DNA of 64,000 bases from Bacteroidales bacterium (GTDB lineage: Bacteria > Bacteroidota > Bacteroidia > Bacteroidales > F082). The DNA is taken from positions 1 through 64,000 of the forward strand of contig JAFZDU010000017.1 of the NCBI GenBank assembly GCA_017561025.1, written 5' to 3'. A model generated the notes under the pieces. The model saw only the letters and a program-made list of their open reading frames with translations, did not search any database and was not told the DNA's origin. Positions 25,711-34,538 of the stretch are shown piece by piece. Position 1 is the first letter of the stretch, and every line of letters begins with the position of its first letter. A program made the translations under genes and the position numbers.

Positions 25711-25749
25711 CAAGTGGAATTATAAGACAAAAAATAAAATCAAAATGCT

Positions 25750-26757
25750 ATGGAACAAGATAATATTATAATTTACAATACCGATGATGGTAAGGCGAAA
25801 GTGGTTTTGTATGCCAAAGACGGCAATATCTGGATGAATCAAAATCAGATTGCTGAACTTTTTGACACCTCTATACCAAATATTAGTATGCATGTGTCTA
25901 ATGTATTGAAAGAAGGTGAGTTGAAACAAAGTTCAGTTGTTAAGGATTACTTAACAACTGCCTCTGATGGCAAAAATTACAATGTTACTTTTTATTCTCT
26001 TGATATGATTTTAGCAATAGGATTCAGAGTGCGAAGCAAACGTGGTACGCAGTTTAGAATCTGGGCAAATCATAATCTGAAAGAATATATGGTTAAGGGA
26101 TTTTTGATTGATGATGATCGTTTGAAGAATCCTGACGGACGTCCTGATTATTTTGACGAATTGCTGGAACGTATTCGCGATATACGAGCTAGTGAGAAGC
26201 GTTTTTATCAGAAAGTCCGTGATTTGTTATCATTAAGTAGTGATTACGATAAAACAGACAAGGCGACTCAGATGTTTTTTGCAGAAACACAAAATAAGTT
26301 GATCTATGCAGTTACTCATAAAACAGCAGCAGAGCTTATTGTAAGTCGAGCAGATGCATCTCAACCTAATATGGCATTGACATCGTGGAAGGGTAATGTG
26401 GTTCGTAAGCAAGATATTTATATAGCAAAAAATTACTTGAGTGATGATGAAATAGATGTGCTGAATAGATTGACTGTATTGTTTCTTGATTCCGCAGAAT
26501 TACGAGTTAAAGAGCGTAAGGATTTGACGCTTGATTATTGGAGGAAAAATGTAGATAATTTGCTTGATTTTCAAAATAAAGATGTGTTGAAAAATGCAGG
26601 TGCTATTTCAAATAAGCAAATGGAAAATATCGTTGATATGGTTTACGAAGAATTCAATAATCGCAGAAAATTATATGCGTTAGAAATTGAAGAAAAAAAA
26701 GAAAAAGATGAATTGAATCTTATAGAATACGAAGTTAAGAATCGTAAAATGCATTGA
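25750..26757 (+). CDS. RhuM-family protein
   Basis: 335 aa member of the virulence RhuM family (first named from Salmonella SPI-3), recognisable by WMNQNQIAELFDTS, the VRSKRGTQFRIWAN stretch, and MFFAETQNKLIYAVTHKTAAELI. The N-terminal part resembles a phage antirepressor/KilA-N or winged-helix DNA-binding region, and the C-terminus is a charged coiled coil. No biochemical function is known. RhuM genes are patchy and often travel with accessory DNA. Here the gene is a singleton inserted between housekeeping-like genes, with its own promoter, and no restriction or toxin partner is seen beside it. Confidence 0.82.
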   Translation: MEQDNIIIYNTDDGKAKVVLYAKDGNIWMNQNQIAELFDTSIPNISMHVSNVLKEGELKQSSVVKDYLTTASDGKNYNVTFYSLDMILAIGFRVRSKRGTQFRIWANHNLKEYMVKGFLIDDDRLKNPDGRPDYFDELLERIRDIRASEKRFYQKVRDLLSLSSDYDKTDKATQMFFAETQNKLIYAVTHKTAAELIVSRADASQPNMALTSWKGNVVRKQDIYIAKNYLSDDEIDVLNRLTVLFLDSAELRVKERKDLTLDYWRKNVDNLLDFQNKDVLKNAGAISNKQMENIVDMVYEEFNNRRKLYALEIEEKKEKDELNLIEYEVKNRKMH

Positions 26758-26786
26758 ATTAAATAATAAAAACAAAATATAACAAA

Positions 26787-27875
26787 ATGGAAAAGTTTCA
26801 AATAGGTGATAAAGTGAATTTCCTTAACGCTACAGGCGGTGGAACAGTGAAGAAGATTATCGACACCAGAATGGTGGAAGTGACTATAGAAGATGGTTTT
26901 GATATTCCTGTTTTGATGAGTGACCTCGTGTTGGACTATCGCTCACAGCCTGACAGACGTCAGCAGGTGGTCGACAATGCGCAGAAGGAGATACAGCAGA
27001 AACAGATTATAGAAGAAAAAGAGATGGATGCAGCTCGCAAGAGTGCCTTGCGCCGCTTCGGTCGTAATGCGGAAGAGGAAGGTCTTTACCTCGCTTTCGT
27101 GCCTCAAGACCAGCAGTGGCTGCTCACAGGTCTGCTCGATGTCGTTTTGGTAAATAACACTCCAGCTGATGCTTTGTATAGCTTTAACATAAAGGAAGAA
27201 GAGAAATATATCAGCGTCGACTACGGCAGCATCGCTCCTCATTCTAAAGTGGTCATCGAGTCAATATCTCGCGAAGACATAGAATATTGGTGCGAGGGTT
27301 ATATCCAAGTCATCCTTTCTCAAGAGGAAGCTGACTTCGTCTATCATCCTCTTCATGCTCCTTTCTCATTCAGAAGCAGTCGTTTCTTTAAAGACGGCAG
27401 TTATGTTGAATCTGGTGTCCTCGGCGAAAAGGCAGTCATGATAAGTCTTTCAAGTCTCATCGCTCTTAAAGGAACAGAGACAGATTTCACCAAGATGATG
27501 AAAGAAGGCGGTCCTAAATCCGTTAGCTCAAATCAGAAACTCGTCAAGGAGAAAGCAGCTATCGACAAACATCAGACTGCTCCCGGAGAGGCGATCGTCG
27601 ACCTTCATATCGGCGAACTCGTTGATAATATCTTAGGCATGTCGAGCAACGATATCTTCAGAATACAGATCAATTATTTCAAGAAGATGCTCGAAAGCGC
27701 GATAACAAACGAATACGACAAGGTGACTTTCATCCACGGCGTGGGCAACGGCGTCTTGAAGAACGCCATCATCGAAGAACTGAAGAACTACGAAAACACC
27801 AGCAACAGAATGGCTTCGATAATGAAGTTCGGCGTTGGTGCCATCGATGTCATGATAAAAGAAAAAGGAGCTTGA
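26787..27875 (+). CDS. DUF2027 and Smr domain protein
   Basis: 362 aa. The N-terminal DUF2027 part begins with an SH3-like turn (GDKVNFLNATGGGTVKKI). A C-terminal Smr domain of about 90 residues starts at IVDLHIGELVDN (near 269) and contains the FIHGVGNGVLK loop. Smr domains in MutS2-type proteins nick or bind DNA branches, and stand-alone Smr proteins can act on RNA and collided ribosomes. The role of the DUF2027-Smr combination, common in Bacteroidota, is not established. No signal peptide, so cytosolic. It starts 30 bp after the RhuM gene and ends in a terminator overlapping its stop codon. Confidence 0.87.
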   Translation: MEKFQIGDKVNFLNATGGGTVKKIIDTRMVEVTIEDGFDIPVLMSDLVLDYRSQPDRRQQVVDNAQKEIQQKQIIEEKEMDAARKSALRRFGRNAEEEGLYLAFVPQDQQWLLTGLLDVVLVNNTPADALYSFNIKEEEKYISVDYGSIAPHSKVVIESISREDIEYWCEGYIQVILSQEEADFVYHPLHAPFSFRSSRFFKDGSYVESGVLGEKAVMISLSSLIALKGTETDFTKMMKEGGPKSVSSNQKLVKEKAAIDKHQTAPGEAIVDLHIGELVDNILGMSSNDIFRIQINYFKKMLESAITNEYDKVTFIHGVGNGVLKNAIIEELKNYENTSNRMASIMKFGVGAIDVMIKEKGA

Positions 27876-27888
27876 TAGCTCCTTTTTT
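27862..27888 (+). terminator. Rho-independent terminator overlapping a stop codon
   Basis: AAAAAGGAGCT, loop, AGCTCCTTTTTT. The TGA stop of the Smr gene is inside the loop. Confidence 0.9.
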
Positions 27889-27918
27889 GTTAATTACATA
27901 TTTACTAAAACCTACATA

Positions 27919-29655
27919 TTATTTTCTGACGAATCCTCTTTCGAGGTCTTGTGAGATGTTGATCATGAAGTCGCCCATGCGCTCGTATTCATTGATGATG
28001 TCCATGTAATAGACGCTGGTCTGGTAATTCTTGTCGCCCTTGTCGATGTCTTCAACGACTACTTCACGGAAGTTATTTCTAAGATTGTTAAGTCTTTCCT
28101 CTGCATTATATGCGTTTGAGATATTGACGAGCTCTCCTTTATGGGCAGCGACTAAGTTGGTTATCATTACGTCGTAGGCAGCGATGACGGCGTCAGCCAT
28201 GACGTTGAGGTTGTTGATGGACTCGCTGTCAAACTCTTTCTTATGTATGTTTCTTCTCGACAAGATGCGGCTGATTGTCTCGCCTGAATCGCCTAATGAT
28301 TCTAATTCACCGATAATCTTATACATCGCCTTGATCTGTAATGAGGTTTGTTCGCTGATCTCGCCAGCCGACACTGCGTTGAGGAATGTCGCGATTTCAT
28401 ATTCTATGCGGTCGGAGATCTCTTCGTATTTCACAAGTTTCTCTCTTAATGTCTCGAACTTGGCAGAGTCTTTTTCTGCTACCGCCGATTTCGCATATTC
28501 AGCTCCGTTTCTTGAGATATTAGCGAAGTGTATGATTTCATCGAACGCTTGTTCTACCGACAACTCTGGTGTCTCGAGTGGACCAGCTGTGATGTATTTA
28601 AGTCTGAAGACTTCTTTCTCTTGATTTACTGGTGCTGCTATGATGAAACTTACAGCCTTTGCAATCAATGGGGTGAACCATACCAATATCAAGGTGTTTG
28701 TCAGGTTGAACAAGGTGTGTAGCATCGACAATCCGTATAACGCTGCTGTGCCTTCTGCTGTTGTTGGTTCTGTTACTGCAAATCCTTCTGCTGCTGGGTT
28801 TGGCAAACCGAATAGGTTTTCTGTGATTAAACCAACCAATCTGAGGAACGGTCTGAATAATATCAACGCCCAAATAACTCCAAATACGTTGAAGATGGTG
28901 TGCGACATCGCTGCTCGTTTTGCCTGAGTGTTACCTATCGAGGCGGCAATGTTTGCTGTGATGGTAGTACCGATGTTTTCACCTAAAACCATAGCGCATG
29001 CCATTTCAAATGGAATCCATCCCATGCTTAACATGATGAGAGTGATAGCCATTGTTGCTGATGATGACTGCAATACGAGTGTCAATACTGTACCGAAAGC
29101 GAGGAATAACAATACTGAACTGAATCCGTATGCTGACCATGTAGTCACGAATTCCAATATCTCAGGTGTCTGTCTCAAGTCTGGTACCGATTCTTTCATG
29201 AAGGAAAGTCCGAGGAACAAGAGGCAGAATCCTACTATAAGTTCGCCTATGTTCTTACGTTTGTTTTTCTTAGAATTAGAGAAAAGGAAACCTAAGATCA
29301 TCAAAGGAATAGCAAGGATTGAGATGTCAGCCTTGAAACCTAACCATGCCACCATCCATGCTGTCACTGTTGTACCGATATTGGCACCCATAATGACGCC
29401 TATCGCCTGTGTGAGCGTCAGAAGTCCAGCATTGACGAAACTGACGACCATAACGGTAGTAGCCGATGACGACTGTATGATAGAAGTGATTCCCAAACCG
29501 GTCATGACGCCTTTGAAAGGATTTGATGTCATGGCGGTGAGGAAACCTCTTAATTTTTCTCCTGCAGCTTTTTGCAAGCCTGAACTCATCATGTTCATGC
29601 CGTAGAGGAACATTCCCAATGCTCCTAATAATGTAAATAATTGTAATATGCTCAT
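27919..29655 (-). CDS. Na/Pi cotransporter family protein with PhoU-like domain
   Basis: About 578 aa from ATG 29655 (MSILQLFTLLGALGMFLYGM); the frame continues to 29703, but that part overlaps the promoter. The two inverted NaPi-IIb-type repeats are visible with the QSSSAT signature twice (GITSIIQSSSATTVMVV and LTLVLQSSSATMAITL), embedded in hydrophobic helices. The last 200 residues form PhoU-like helical bundles. It imports phosphate with sodium. Its promoter carries the same 38-bp Pho-box-like sequence as the porin-pst operon, so both high-affinity ABC uptake and symport appear co-regulated by the local two-component system. Confidence 0.88.
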   Translation of the reverse strand: MSILQLFTLLGALGMFLYGMNMMSSGLQKAAGEKLRGFLTAMTSNPFKGVMTGLGITSIIQSSSATTVMVVSFVNAGLLTLTQAIGVIMGANIGTTVTAWMVAWLGFKADISILAIPLMILGFLFSNSKKNKRKNIGELIVGFCLLFLGLSFMKESVPDLRQTPEILEFVTTWSAYGFSSVLLFLAFGTVLTLVLQSSSATMAITLIMLSMGWIPFEMACAMVLGENIGTTITANIAASIGNTQAKRAAMSHTIFNVFGVIWALILFRPFLRLVGLITENLFGLPNPAAEGFAVTEPTTAEGTAALYGLSMLHTLFNLTNTLILVWFTPLIAKAVSFIIAAPVNQEKEVFRLKYITAGPLETPELSVEQAFDEIIHFANISRNGAEYAKSAVAEKDSAKFETLREKLVKYEEISDRIEYEIATFLNAVSAGEISEQTSLQIKAMYKIIGELESLGDSGETISRILSRRNIHKKEFDSESINNLNVMADAVIAAYDVMITNLVAAHKGELVNISNAYNAEERLNNLRNNFREVVVEDIDKGDKNYQTSVYYMDIINEYERMGDFMINISQDLERGFVRK

Positions 29656-29695
29656 ATTGTTTTCTAATTTATTTGCTGCAAAATAACTTAGAAAA

Positions 29696-29717
29696 TGTTT
29701 CAAAAATGTTACAAAAA
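29696..29717 (-). promoter_or_regulatory. Pho-box-like operator of the Na/Pi gene
   Basis: Read on the minus strand, TTTTTGTAACA and TTTTTGAAACA are 11-bp direct repeats, the geometry of PhoB sites. They end 9 bp before a TTATTTTG -7-like element (29679-29686). They lie within a 38-bp block (29698-29735) that is repeated exactly at 34392-34429. Confidence 0.7.
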
Positions 29718-29743
29718 GATTAGACTTCGGTTAAAAACGAGAA

Positions 29744-30514
29744 TTATCCCATCTTTCCTGTAAGATATGCTTTGGTGCGTTCGTCTGAAGGATTGGTGAA
29801 CATTGTCTCAGTGTCGCCATATTCAACGAGTTCGCCGAGATACATGAACATCGATTTTGACGAGATACGTTTCGCTTGTCCCATATTGTGAGTTACAATC
29901 AATATTGTGACTTCTTTCTGCAATTCCAATAGCAACTCTTCAATATGTTTTGTGGCAATAGGGTCGAGTGCTGACGTTGGTTCATCCATCAGAAGTATGT
30001 CTGGTTTCATTGCCAAGGCGCGTGCAATACATAATCGCTGCTGCTGACCGCCGGAGAGGAAGGTGCCTTTTTTATTCAATACGTCTTTCACTTCGTCCCA
30101 AAGCGCGACGCTTCTCAGGCAGCGTTCCACTGTGGCGTCTTTCTCGGCTTTTGAAAGACGTATGCCATTCAAGGCGAATCCTGACAGTACATTGTCATAT
30201 ATGCTCATTGTTGGGAATGGCGCAGGACGCTGGAACACCATGCCTATTCTGCGACGTACGTCGATAGGTTCCATGGAAAGAATGTTTTCTCCATTGAGCA
30301 ATATCTCTCCGTCAACACGTATGTTCTGATAAAGATTATGCATCAGATTCACAGCACGTAACAATGTGGATTTGCCACATCCTGAAGGTCCCATGATGGC
30401 GGTGATGGTGTTTTTTTCGATGGCGACAGAAACGTATTTCACTGCCATGGTCTGCTTGGTATAAGAAACGCAAGTCTTCTTGAATTCGAGTATAGGTGTT
30501 TTTATTGATTCCAT
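29744..30514 (-). CDS. pstB: Phosphate ABC transporter ATPase PstB
   Basis: 256 aa ATPase that powers phosphate import. Walker A is GPSGCGKST (about 42-50), the Q-loop is FQRPAPFP, the signature is LSGGQQQRLCIARALA, and Walker B is ILLMDEPTSALDP, followed by the conserved H in THNMGQAKR. It overlaps the pstA frame by 13 bp and is the last gene of the porin-pstS-pstC-pstA-pstB transcript. No separate phoU gene follows; the PhoU-like domain of the adjacent symporter is the only one here. Confidence 0.96.
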   Translation of the reverse strand: MESIKTPILEFKKTCVSYTKQTMAVKYVSVAIEKNTITAIMGPSGCGKSTLLRAVNLMHNLYQNIRVDGEILLNGENILSMEPIDVRRRIGMVFQRPAPFPTMSIYDNVLSGFALNGIRLSKAEKDATVERCLRSVALWDEVKDVLNKKGTFLSGGQQQRLCIARALAMKPDILLMDEPTSALDPIATKHIEELLLELQKEVTILIVTHNMGQAKRISSKSMFMYLGELVEYGDTETMFTNPSDERTKAYLTGKMG

Positions 30515-31368
30515 TTTTTTGCGAGATATTTTGCTAATATATTTAATGTTAGTACGAATAATAATAGGAATAATGATGCGCCCCAGATGAGGTCTTGAAG
30601 ATTAGGGTCGTTGAAGAATTCCCATATCAAGAGCGGCACCGCTGATATAGGTTTGTCGATGGACCAGCGGATGAGCGAGCATCCTAATGCGGTGAACATC
30701 AACGGAGCAGTCTCGCCTATGACTCGTGATATGGCGAGCAATACTCCAGTGAAGATACCGCCGAAAGCTGCTGGCAATTGCACCTTAAGCATCACTCTTG
30801 CCTTGTTGCCGCCCAATGCCAGACCTGCTTCTTTCAATGATGCTGGAAGTATCTTAAGAGTTTCTTCGGTGGAACGTATGATGAGCGGAAGCATCATGAT
30901 GAAAAGCGCGACGCTGCCTGCGATGGCAGAATATCCTTTCATCGGGACGACAACCCATATATATGTTATGATGCCTATGATGACCGATGGCGTGCCTTGC
31001 AATAAGTCGGTGAGGTAACTGACGGTCTTTGCGAAATTGCTTTTAGAGTTCTCTGCCAAGAACGCTCCGCATAATATACCGACAGGTACTGCGAAAACGA
31101 CCGCCATGCCGAGCATTATCATAGTTCCGATGATGCCGTTGGCGATGCCTCCTGGAATTGGCTCGCCCGCTTCGATGGCTTTCATCGCCTTATATGCAGT
31201 AGGCGTAGGTTCGGTGAAAAACGACCATGTCAGCTGGTCATAACCACGGAAGAACACCTCTCCCAAAATAGCCAGCAACGGCACTGCTGTAAGAGCAGCG
31301 AACAGACATACCACGCCAAGCATCAGTCTGTCTTGTATCAATCTGTTTCTAGTTTTCAATTTTGTCAT
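30502..31368 (-). CDS. pstA: Phosphate ABC transporter permease PstA
   Basis: 288 aa inner-membrane permease with about six hydrophobic helices and the BPD transport loop SLKEAGLALGGNKARVMLKV, which contacts PstB. The pstC stop is 1 bp away and pstB overlaps by 13 bp, so translation is coupled. It forms the phosphate channel together with PstC. Length is ordinary. Confidence 0.94.
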   Translation of the reverse strand: MTKLKTRNRLIQDRLMLGVVCLFAALTAVPLLAILGEVFFRGYDQLTWSFFTEPTPTAYKAMKAIEAGEPIPGGIANGIIGTMIMLGMAVVFAVPVGILCGAFLAENSKSNFAKTVSYLTDLLQGTPSVIIGIITYIWVVVPMKGYSAIAGSVALFIMMLPLIIRSTEETLKILPASLKEAGLALGGNKARVMLKVQLPAAFGGIFTGVLLAISRVIGETAPLMFTALGCSLIRWSIDKPISAVPLLIWEFFNDPNLQDLIWGASLFLLLFVLTLNILAKYLAKKWNQ

Positions 31369-31369
31369 A

Positions 31370-32227
31370 TTATGATATTCTTGCTCGTTTGATAATAACT
31401 TTTCCGATCATATTTATCACCGCTGTTATCAGGAAGAGAATGAGTCCTATCGCAATGAGTGATGATAACCTGAGTCCGTCGGCTTCTCCGAACTGGTTGG
31501 CAATGACAGATGCCATGGAGTTGCCTGTCGATGTTATGGAGTCAGGGATGTTGTTGGTATTGCCGATAAGCATCGTAACTGTCATCGTCTCGCCTAAAGC
31601 GCGTCCTATCGCCAGGATATATGATGAGAATATACCAGATCCTGCTACTGGAAACACAATTTTGCGAATGACTTCAGCGCGTGTAGCACCTAGACTGTAC
31701 GCTCCTTCCTTAAGGTCGTTAGGCACCATCTTGATGAACTCGGCGCTGAGTGATGCTGCGTATGGAACTATCATGATCGCCAAGACCAACGACGCTGTGA
31801 GTATGCCTGAACCATGTGGTGATATGTTGAGTTCCATAATGATTGGTCGTAAGGTATAGAATCCCCAGAGTCCGTATATTATAGAAGGAATGCCGGCGAG
31901 AAGGTCTGTGACGGTGCTCAGTATTCCTGCAACTCGTGTGCCTTTGAAGTACTCGCCTACGAACAAGGCGACTGGCAATGAGAATGGGATGCAGAATATA
32001 AGAGCCAGTAGCGTCGTCATCAGCGTTCCTGTGATGAAAGGCAATGCGCCGTATTGTTCTGCGCCTTCGGTATAACTCCATTCTGATGAGGAAAGGAATT
32101 TGAAGAAACCGAAATGTTCAAAGGCATCGTATGCGTCAGTGACGAGGGCATAGACGATGCTCCCGCACACTATCGGCATAATAAATGCTGCTACAAACAA
32201 TATCGTTTTATATATCTTGTCGTTCAT
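31370..32227 (-). CDS. pstC: Phosphate ABC transporter permease PstC
   Basis: 285 aa permease partner of PstA, with hydrophobic helices throughout and the ABC-contact loop DLKEGAYSLGATRAEVIRKI. LLAGIPSIIYGLWGF is the typical PstC segment. It starts 6 bp after the pstS stop in the same operon. Length and composition are normal. Confidence 0.94.
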   Translation of the reverse strand: MNDKIYKTILFVAAFIMPIVCGSIVYALVTDAYDAFEHFGFFKFLSSSEWSYTEGAEQYGALPFITGTLMTTLLALIFCIPFSLPVALFVGEYFKGTRVAGILSTVTDLLAGIPSIIYGLWGFYTLRPIIMELNISPHGSGILTASLVLAIMIVPYAASLSAEFIKMVPNDLKEGAYSLGATRAEVIRKIVFPVAGSGIFSSYILAIGRALGETMTVTMLIGNTNNIPDSITSTGNSMASVIANQFGEADGLRLSSLIAIGLILFLITAVINMIGKVIIKRARIS

Positions 32228-32233
32228 GATACC

Positions 32234-33295
32234 TTATTGTAAGATTGCTTCTCCGTTGTAAGTGACAGTCTTTAAGTTTGACAAGCTTATCTCTTTTGCT
32301 TTTTCAGGTAGCGGAGCGTAGTGGACATAAGCTGTTATCTTTTGTGCCTCGTCAGAGAGAATGTATTGAATCAAATCTAAAGTTGCTGTTGCCTGTTCCT
32401 TGCTGCGATCTGAATAGTTTTGTTCTTTGTAGATGATCATCCAAGTGAATGTTGAGATTGGATATGCGCCTTTAGCGTCTGAGTTGGTGATAGAAGCGCG
32501 TGTGTCTGATGGAATTTCACCTGATGCTGATGCAGAGATGCTTGCTGATGATGGAGCAACGAATTCTCCTTGTTGGTTTTGTATCTTAGCGTAAGCTATC
32601 TTCTGAGCGAAAGCGTATTCTGAACCGACATAACCGATAGAGTTCTTGGTTTGTTTGATGACGCCTGCTACGCCTGGGTTGCCTTTTGCTGCTTGACCAG
32701 CAGGGAAGTTGACTGACTTGCCAGCACCGAATCTTGACGCCCACATTGGACTTACCTTATTAAGATAATCAGTGAAGACGAATGTTGTTCCAGAACCGTC
32801 TGAACGGAAGACTGGGATGATGGCTTCGTTAGGGAGCAAGGCTTGTGGGTTGAGTTCCTTGATGCGTTCGTCATTCCACATCTTTATTTCTCCAGCGAAG
32901 ATGTTGGCGATGACGTCACCGGTGAGTCTGAGTTCATCGACGCCTTCAAGGTTATATGCCAACACTACTGCACCCATACATGTAGGGATGTGAATAACAG
33001 GATTCATATCCGACATTTCTTTTTCTGAGAGGAATGCGTCGCTGCCTGCGAAGTCGACGATCTTGTCGCGTAAGTTACGTACGCCGCCGCCTGAACCGAT
33101 GCCGCCGTAAGCTACAGCGTCGCCGTTCACTTCAGCAAATTGTTCAAATACTACGTTGTAGAAAGGAAGTGGGAATGTCGCTCCTGCACCAGAGAGTTGC
33201 TGTGCCTTACGAGCGCCGTTGTTTGTATTGCCGCCACATGATGTCATTGCTATGGCGAATGTCAATGCTACGATTGATAAGAAAATCTTTTTCAT
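32234..33295 (-). CDS. pstS: Phosphate-binding protein PstS
   Basis: 353 aa lipoprotein: the signal peptide ends at MTSCGG, with C20 as the lipid-modified residue. The phosphate-binding loops are visible in SGAGATFPLPFY, GGIGSGGG and RSDGSGTTFVFTDYL. It captures phosphate in the periplasm for PstCA. It starts 42 bp after the porin gene on the same strand, so porin and ABC transporter form one transcript under the Pho-box promoter. Confidence 0.95.
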   Translation of the reverse strand: MKKIFLSIVALTFAIAMTSCGGNTNNGARKAQQLSGAGATFPLPFYNVVFEQFAEVNGDAVAYGGIGSGGGVRNLRDKIVDFAGSDAFLSEKEMSDMNPVIHIPTCMGAVVLAYNLEGVDELRLTGDVIANIFAGEIKMWNDERIKELNPQALLPNEAIIPVFRSDGSGTTFVFTDYLNKVSPMWASRFGAGKSVNFPAGQAAKGNPGVAGVIKQTKNSIGYVGSEYAFAQKIAYAKIQNQQGEFVAPSSASISASASGEIPSDTRASITNSDAKGAYPISTFTWMIIYKEQNYSDRSKEQATATLDLIQYILSDEAQKITAYVHYAPLPEKAKEISLSNLKTVTYNGEAILQ

Positions 33296-33337
33296 GATAA
33301 TACTATTTTAATTTTTTGGTTGATATGATATGTTGTT

Positions 33338-34318
33338 TTATAATCCGAAGTAAAAGTTAACGTATGCTGCGTATGTGTTGTCTGATCCTTCTGCCTTAGG
33401 CATTGCCATTCTGAAGTTAGGAGCAAGTTTCACATTTTTGCCTAATTTGAATTGAGCACCTACGATGGCTGCTTGTTCGTCTTTAGCGATGTTCCATTCG
33501 TCGTTAGAATATAAGTCGTCGAAACGTGCATAGAGTTCTGTGTCTTTAGCTACTTTCATCGAAGCGAACAAAGAATATCCGTATTGGTTCATTCCTGATT
33601 TGTATGACGCATTCATCATGTAATTGTATTCTGCACCTACAGTGAATTTGTCGTTTTTGTAACCAGCGAATGCTGCCATATTAATAATGTCTTCTTTGCC
33701 TTCTTCAGCACTTGTGTTCAAACCGCTGTACAAACGAACTTGGAAACCTTTGACTGGAGTGAGTGTCACGCCTAAACCGTAATTCAATCCGTTGTCTTTC
33801 TGAATTTTCTTGTAACCTTCACCGTTAACGACGATAGCGTCTGCTGAAATCCAGTTGGCGAATTTGTAAGCTACCGACATACCTAAGTCTGCGCTGCTAC
33901 CGAATTTATATTGGTCTTGGAACGATTTCATGATGTAACGATATCCCCAGAATTTTTCTTGGAAGTTGAACTGTGTTGTTGAAATGAGACCTCCGTTCAA
34001 TGTCATGTTTCCTTTCTTCCATGATAACATTGCGTTCTTGATGTATGCGATACGCTGCATATCGGAAACGTCGCCTGACTTGCCGATGTCCATCACACTC
34101 TTGATAGAGAGTCCGTTGTCTAATTTATATTCATATCCGAGGTATGTACGTTCCAAATCGAAACCTCTGTTATTATTGGCGCCGAAGTTCACGTTGAAAT
34201 TGCCGAATGTCTGTACTATTGCCTTTCCTTTAGGTTCTTCTACTTTTACGTCTTGTGCGTTTGCACTGATACCGATGCATGCAAAAATTGCTGCTGCGAT
34301 TAAATTCTTTCTTTTCAT
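33338..34318 (-). CDS. Phosphate-locus outer-membrane porin
   Basis: About 326 aa from ATG 34318 (MKRKNLIAAAIFACIGISANAQ signal peptide); the frame runs on to 34351 without adding a better start. The mature part has repeating amphipathic strands, GYEYKLDNGLSIKSVMDIGKSG near the N-terminus, and ends with the aromatic YAAYVNFYFGL, as expected for an outer-membrane barrel. Position at the head of the pst operon and under a Pho-box-like site suggests a phosphate-selective porin, comparable in role to OprP/OprO. The family assignment is from fold features and context, not a clear motif. Confidence 0.78.
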   Translation of the reverse strand: MKRKNLIAAAIFACIGISANAQDVKVEEPKGKAIVQTFGNFNVNFGANNNRGFDLERTYLGYEYKLDNGLSIKSVMDIGKSGDVSDMQRIAYIKNAMLSWKKGNMTLNGGLISTTQFNFQEKFWGYRYIMKSFQDQYKFGSSADLGMSVAYKFANWISADAIVVNGEGYKKIQKDNGLNYGLGVTLTPVKGFQVRLYSGLNTSAEEGKEDIINMAAFAGYKNDKFTVGAEYNYMMNASYKSGMNQYGYSLFASMKVAKDTELYARFDDLYSNDEWNIAKDEQAAIVGAQFKLGKNVKLAPNFRMAMPKAEGSDNTYAAYVNFYFGL

Positions 34319-34372
34319 CTTGTTAAATTTTAGTTGTTTGTTTAATGTCATTTTTTCGTCTTAATTCTGCCG

Positions 34373-34380
34373 CAAAAGTA
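34373..34380 (-). promoter_or_regulatory. -7 promoter element of the porin-pst operon
   Basis: On the minus strand the element reads TACTTTTG, a perfect TAnnTTTG match, 55 bp before the porin ATG. Confidence 0.75.
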
Positions 34381-34389
34381 TCTTGATAA

Positions 34390-34411
34390 GATTTCAAAAA
34401 TGTTACAAAAA
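34390..34411 (-). promoter_or_regulatory. Pho-box-like operator of the porin-pst operon
   Basis: On the minus strand, TTTTTGTAACA and TTTTTGAAATC form 11-bp direct repeats ending 9 bp before the -7 element, the same geometry as at 29696. The site overlaps the expected -33 region, as for an activator that replaces it. It lies in the 38-bp block 34392-34429 shared with the Na/Pi promoter. Confidence 0.72.
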
Positions 34412-34450
34412 GATTAGACTTCGGTTAAAGAAAATTTACGGTTATCATAA

Positions 34451-34463
34451 TTGTTACATTTTT
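34451..34463 (+). promoter_or_regulatory. Possible Pho half-site for the regulator operon
   Basis: TTGTTACATTTTT matches TTGTAACATTTTT of the two operators with one difference, but on the plus strand, facing the regulator gene. Its distance to the -7 element is longer than in the other two sites, so it is a weaker call. Confidence 0.4.
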
Positions 34464-34506
34464 ATTAAATCTTGTTTCAGTATATTATTCGTTTTGATAT
34501 TTCGTG

Positions 34507-34514
34507 TAATTTTG
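34507..34514 (+). promoter_or_regulatory. -7 promoter element of the regulator-kinase operon
   Basis: TAATTTTG lies 24 bp before the response regulator ATG. Confidence 0.6.
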
Positions 34515-34538
34515 CCTTCAATTAATATATAAAGGTAT

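Noticed and set aside
25750..26757. RhuM-like gene as part of a phage or restriction island
   Set aside because: Neighbours are chromosomal-type genes, there are no phage, restriction or toxin genes beside it, and no boundary repeats were seen.
28928..29605. A 225-codon open frame on the plus strand
   Set aside because: It is antisense to the clearly coding Na/Pi cotransporter, has no recognisable features and no promoter; the two-fold hydrophobic codon pattern of the real gene explains it.
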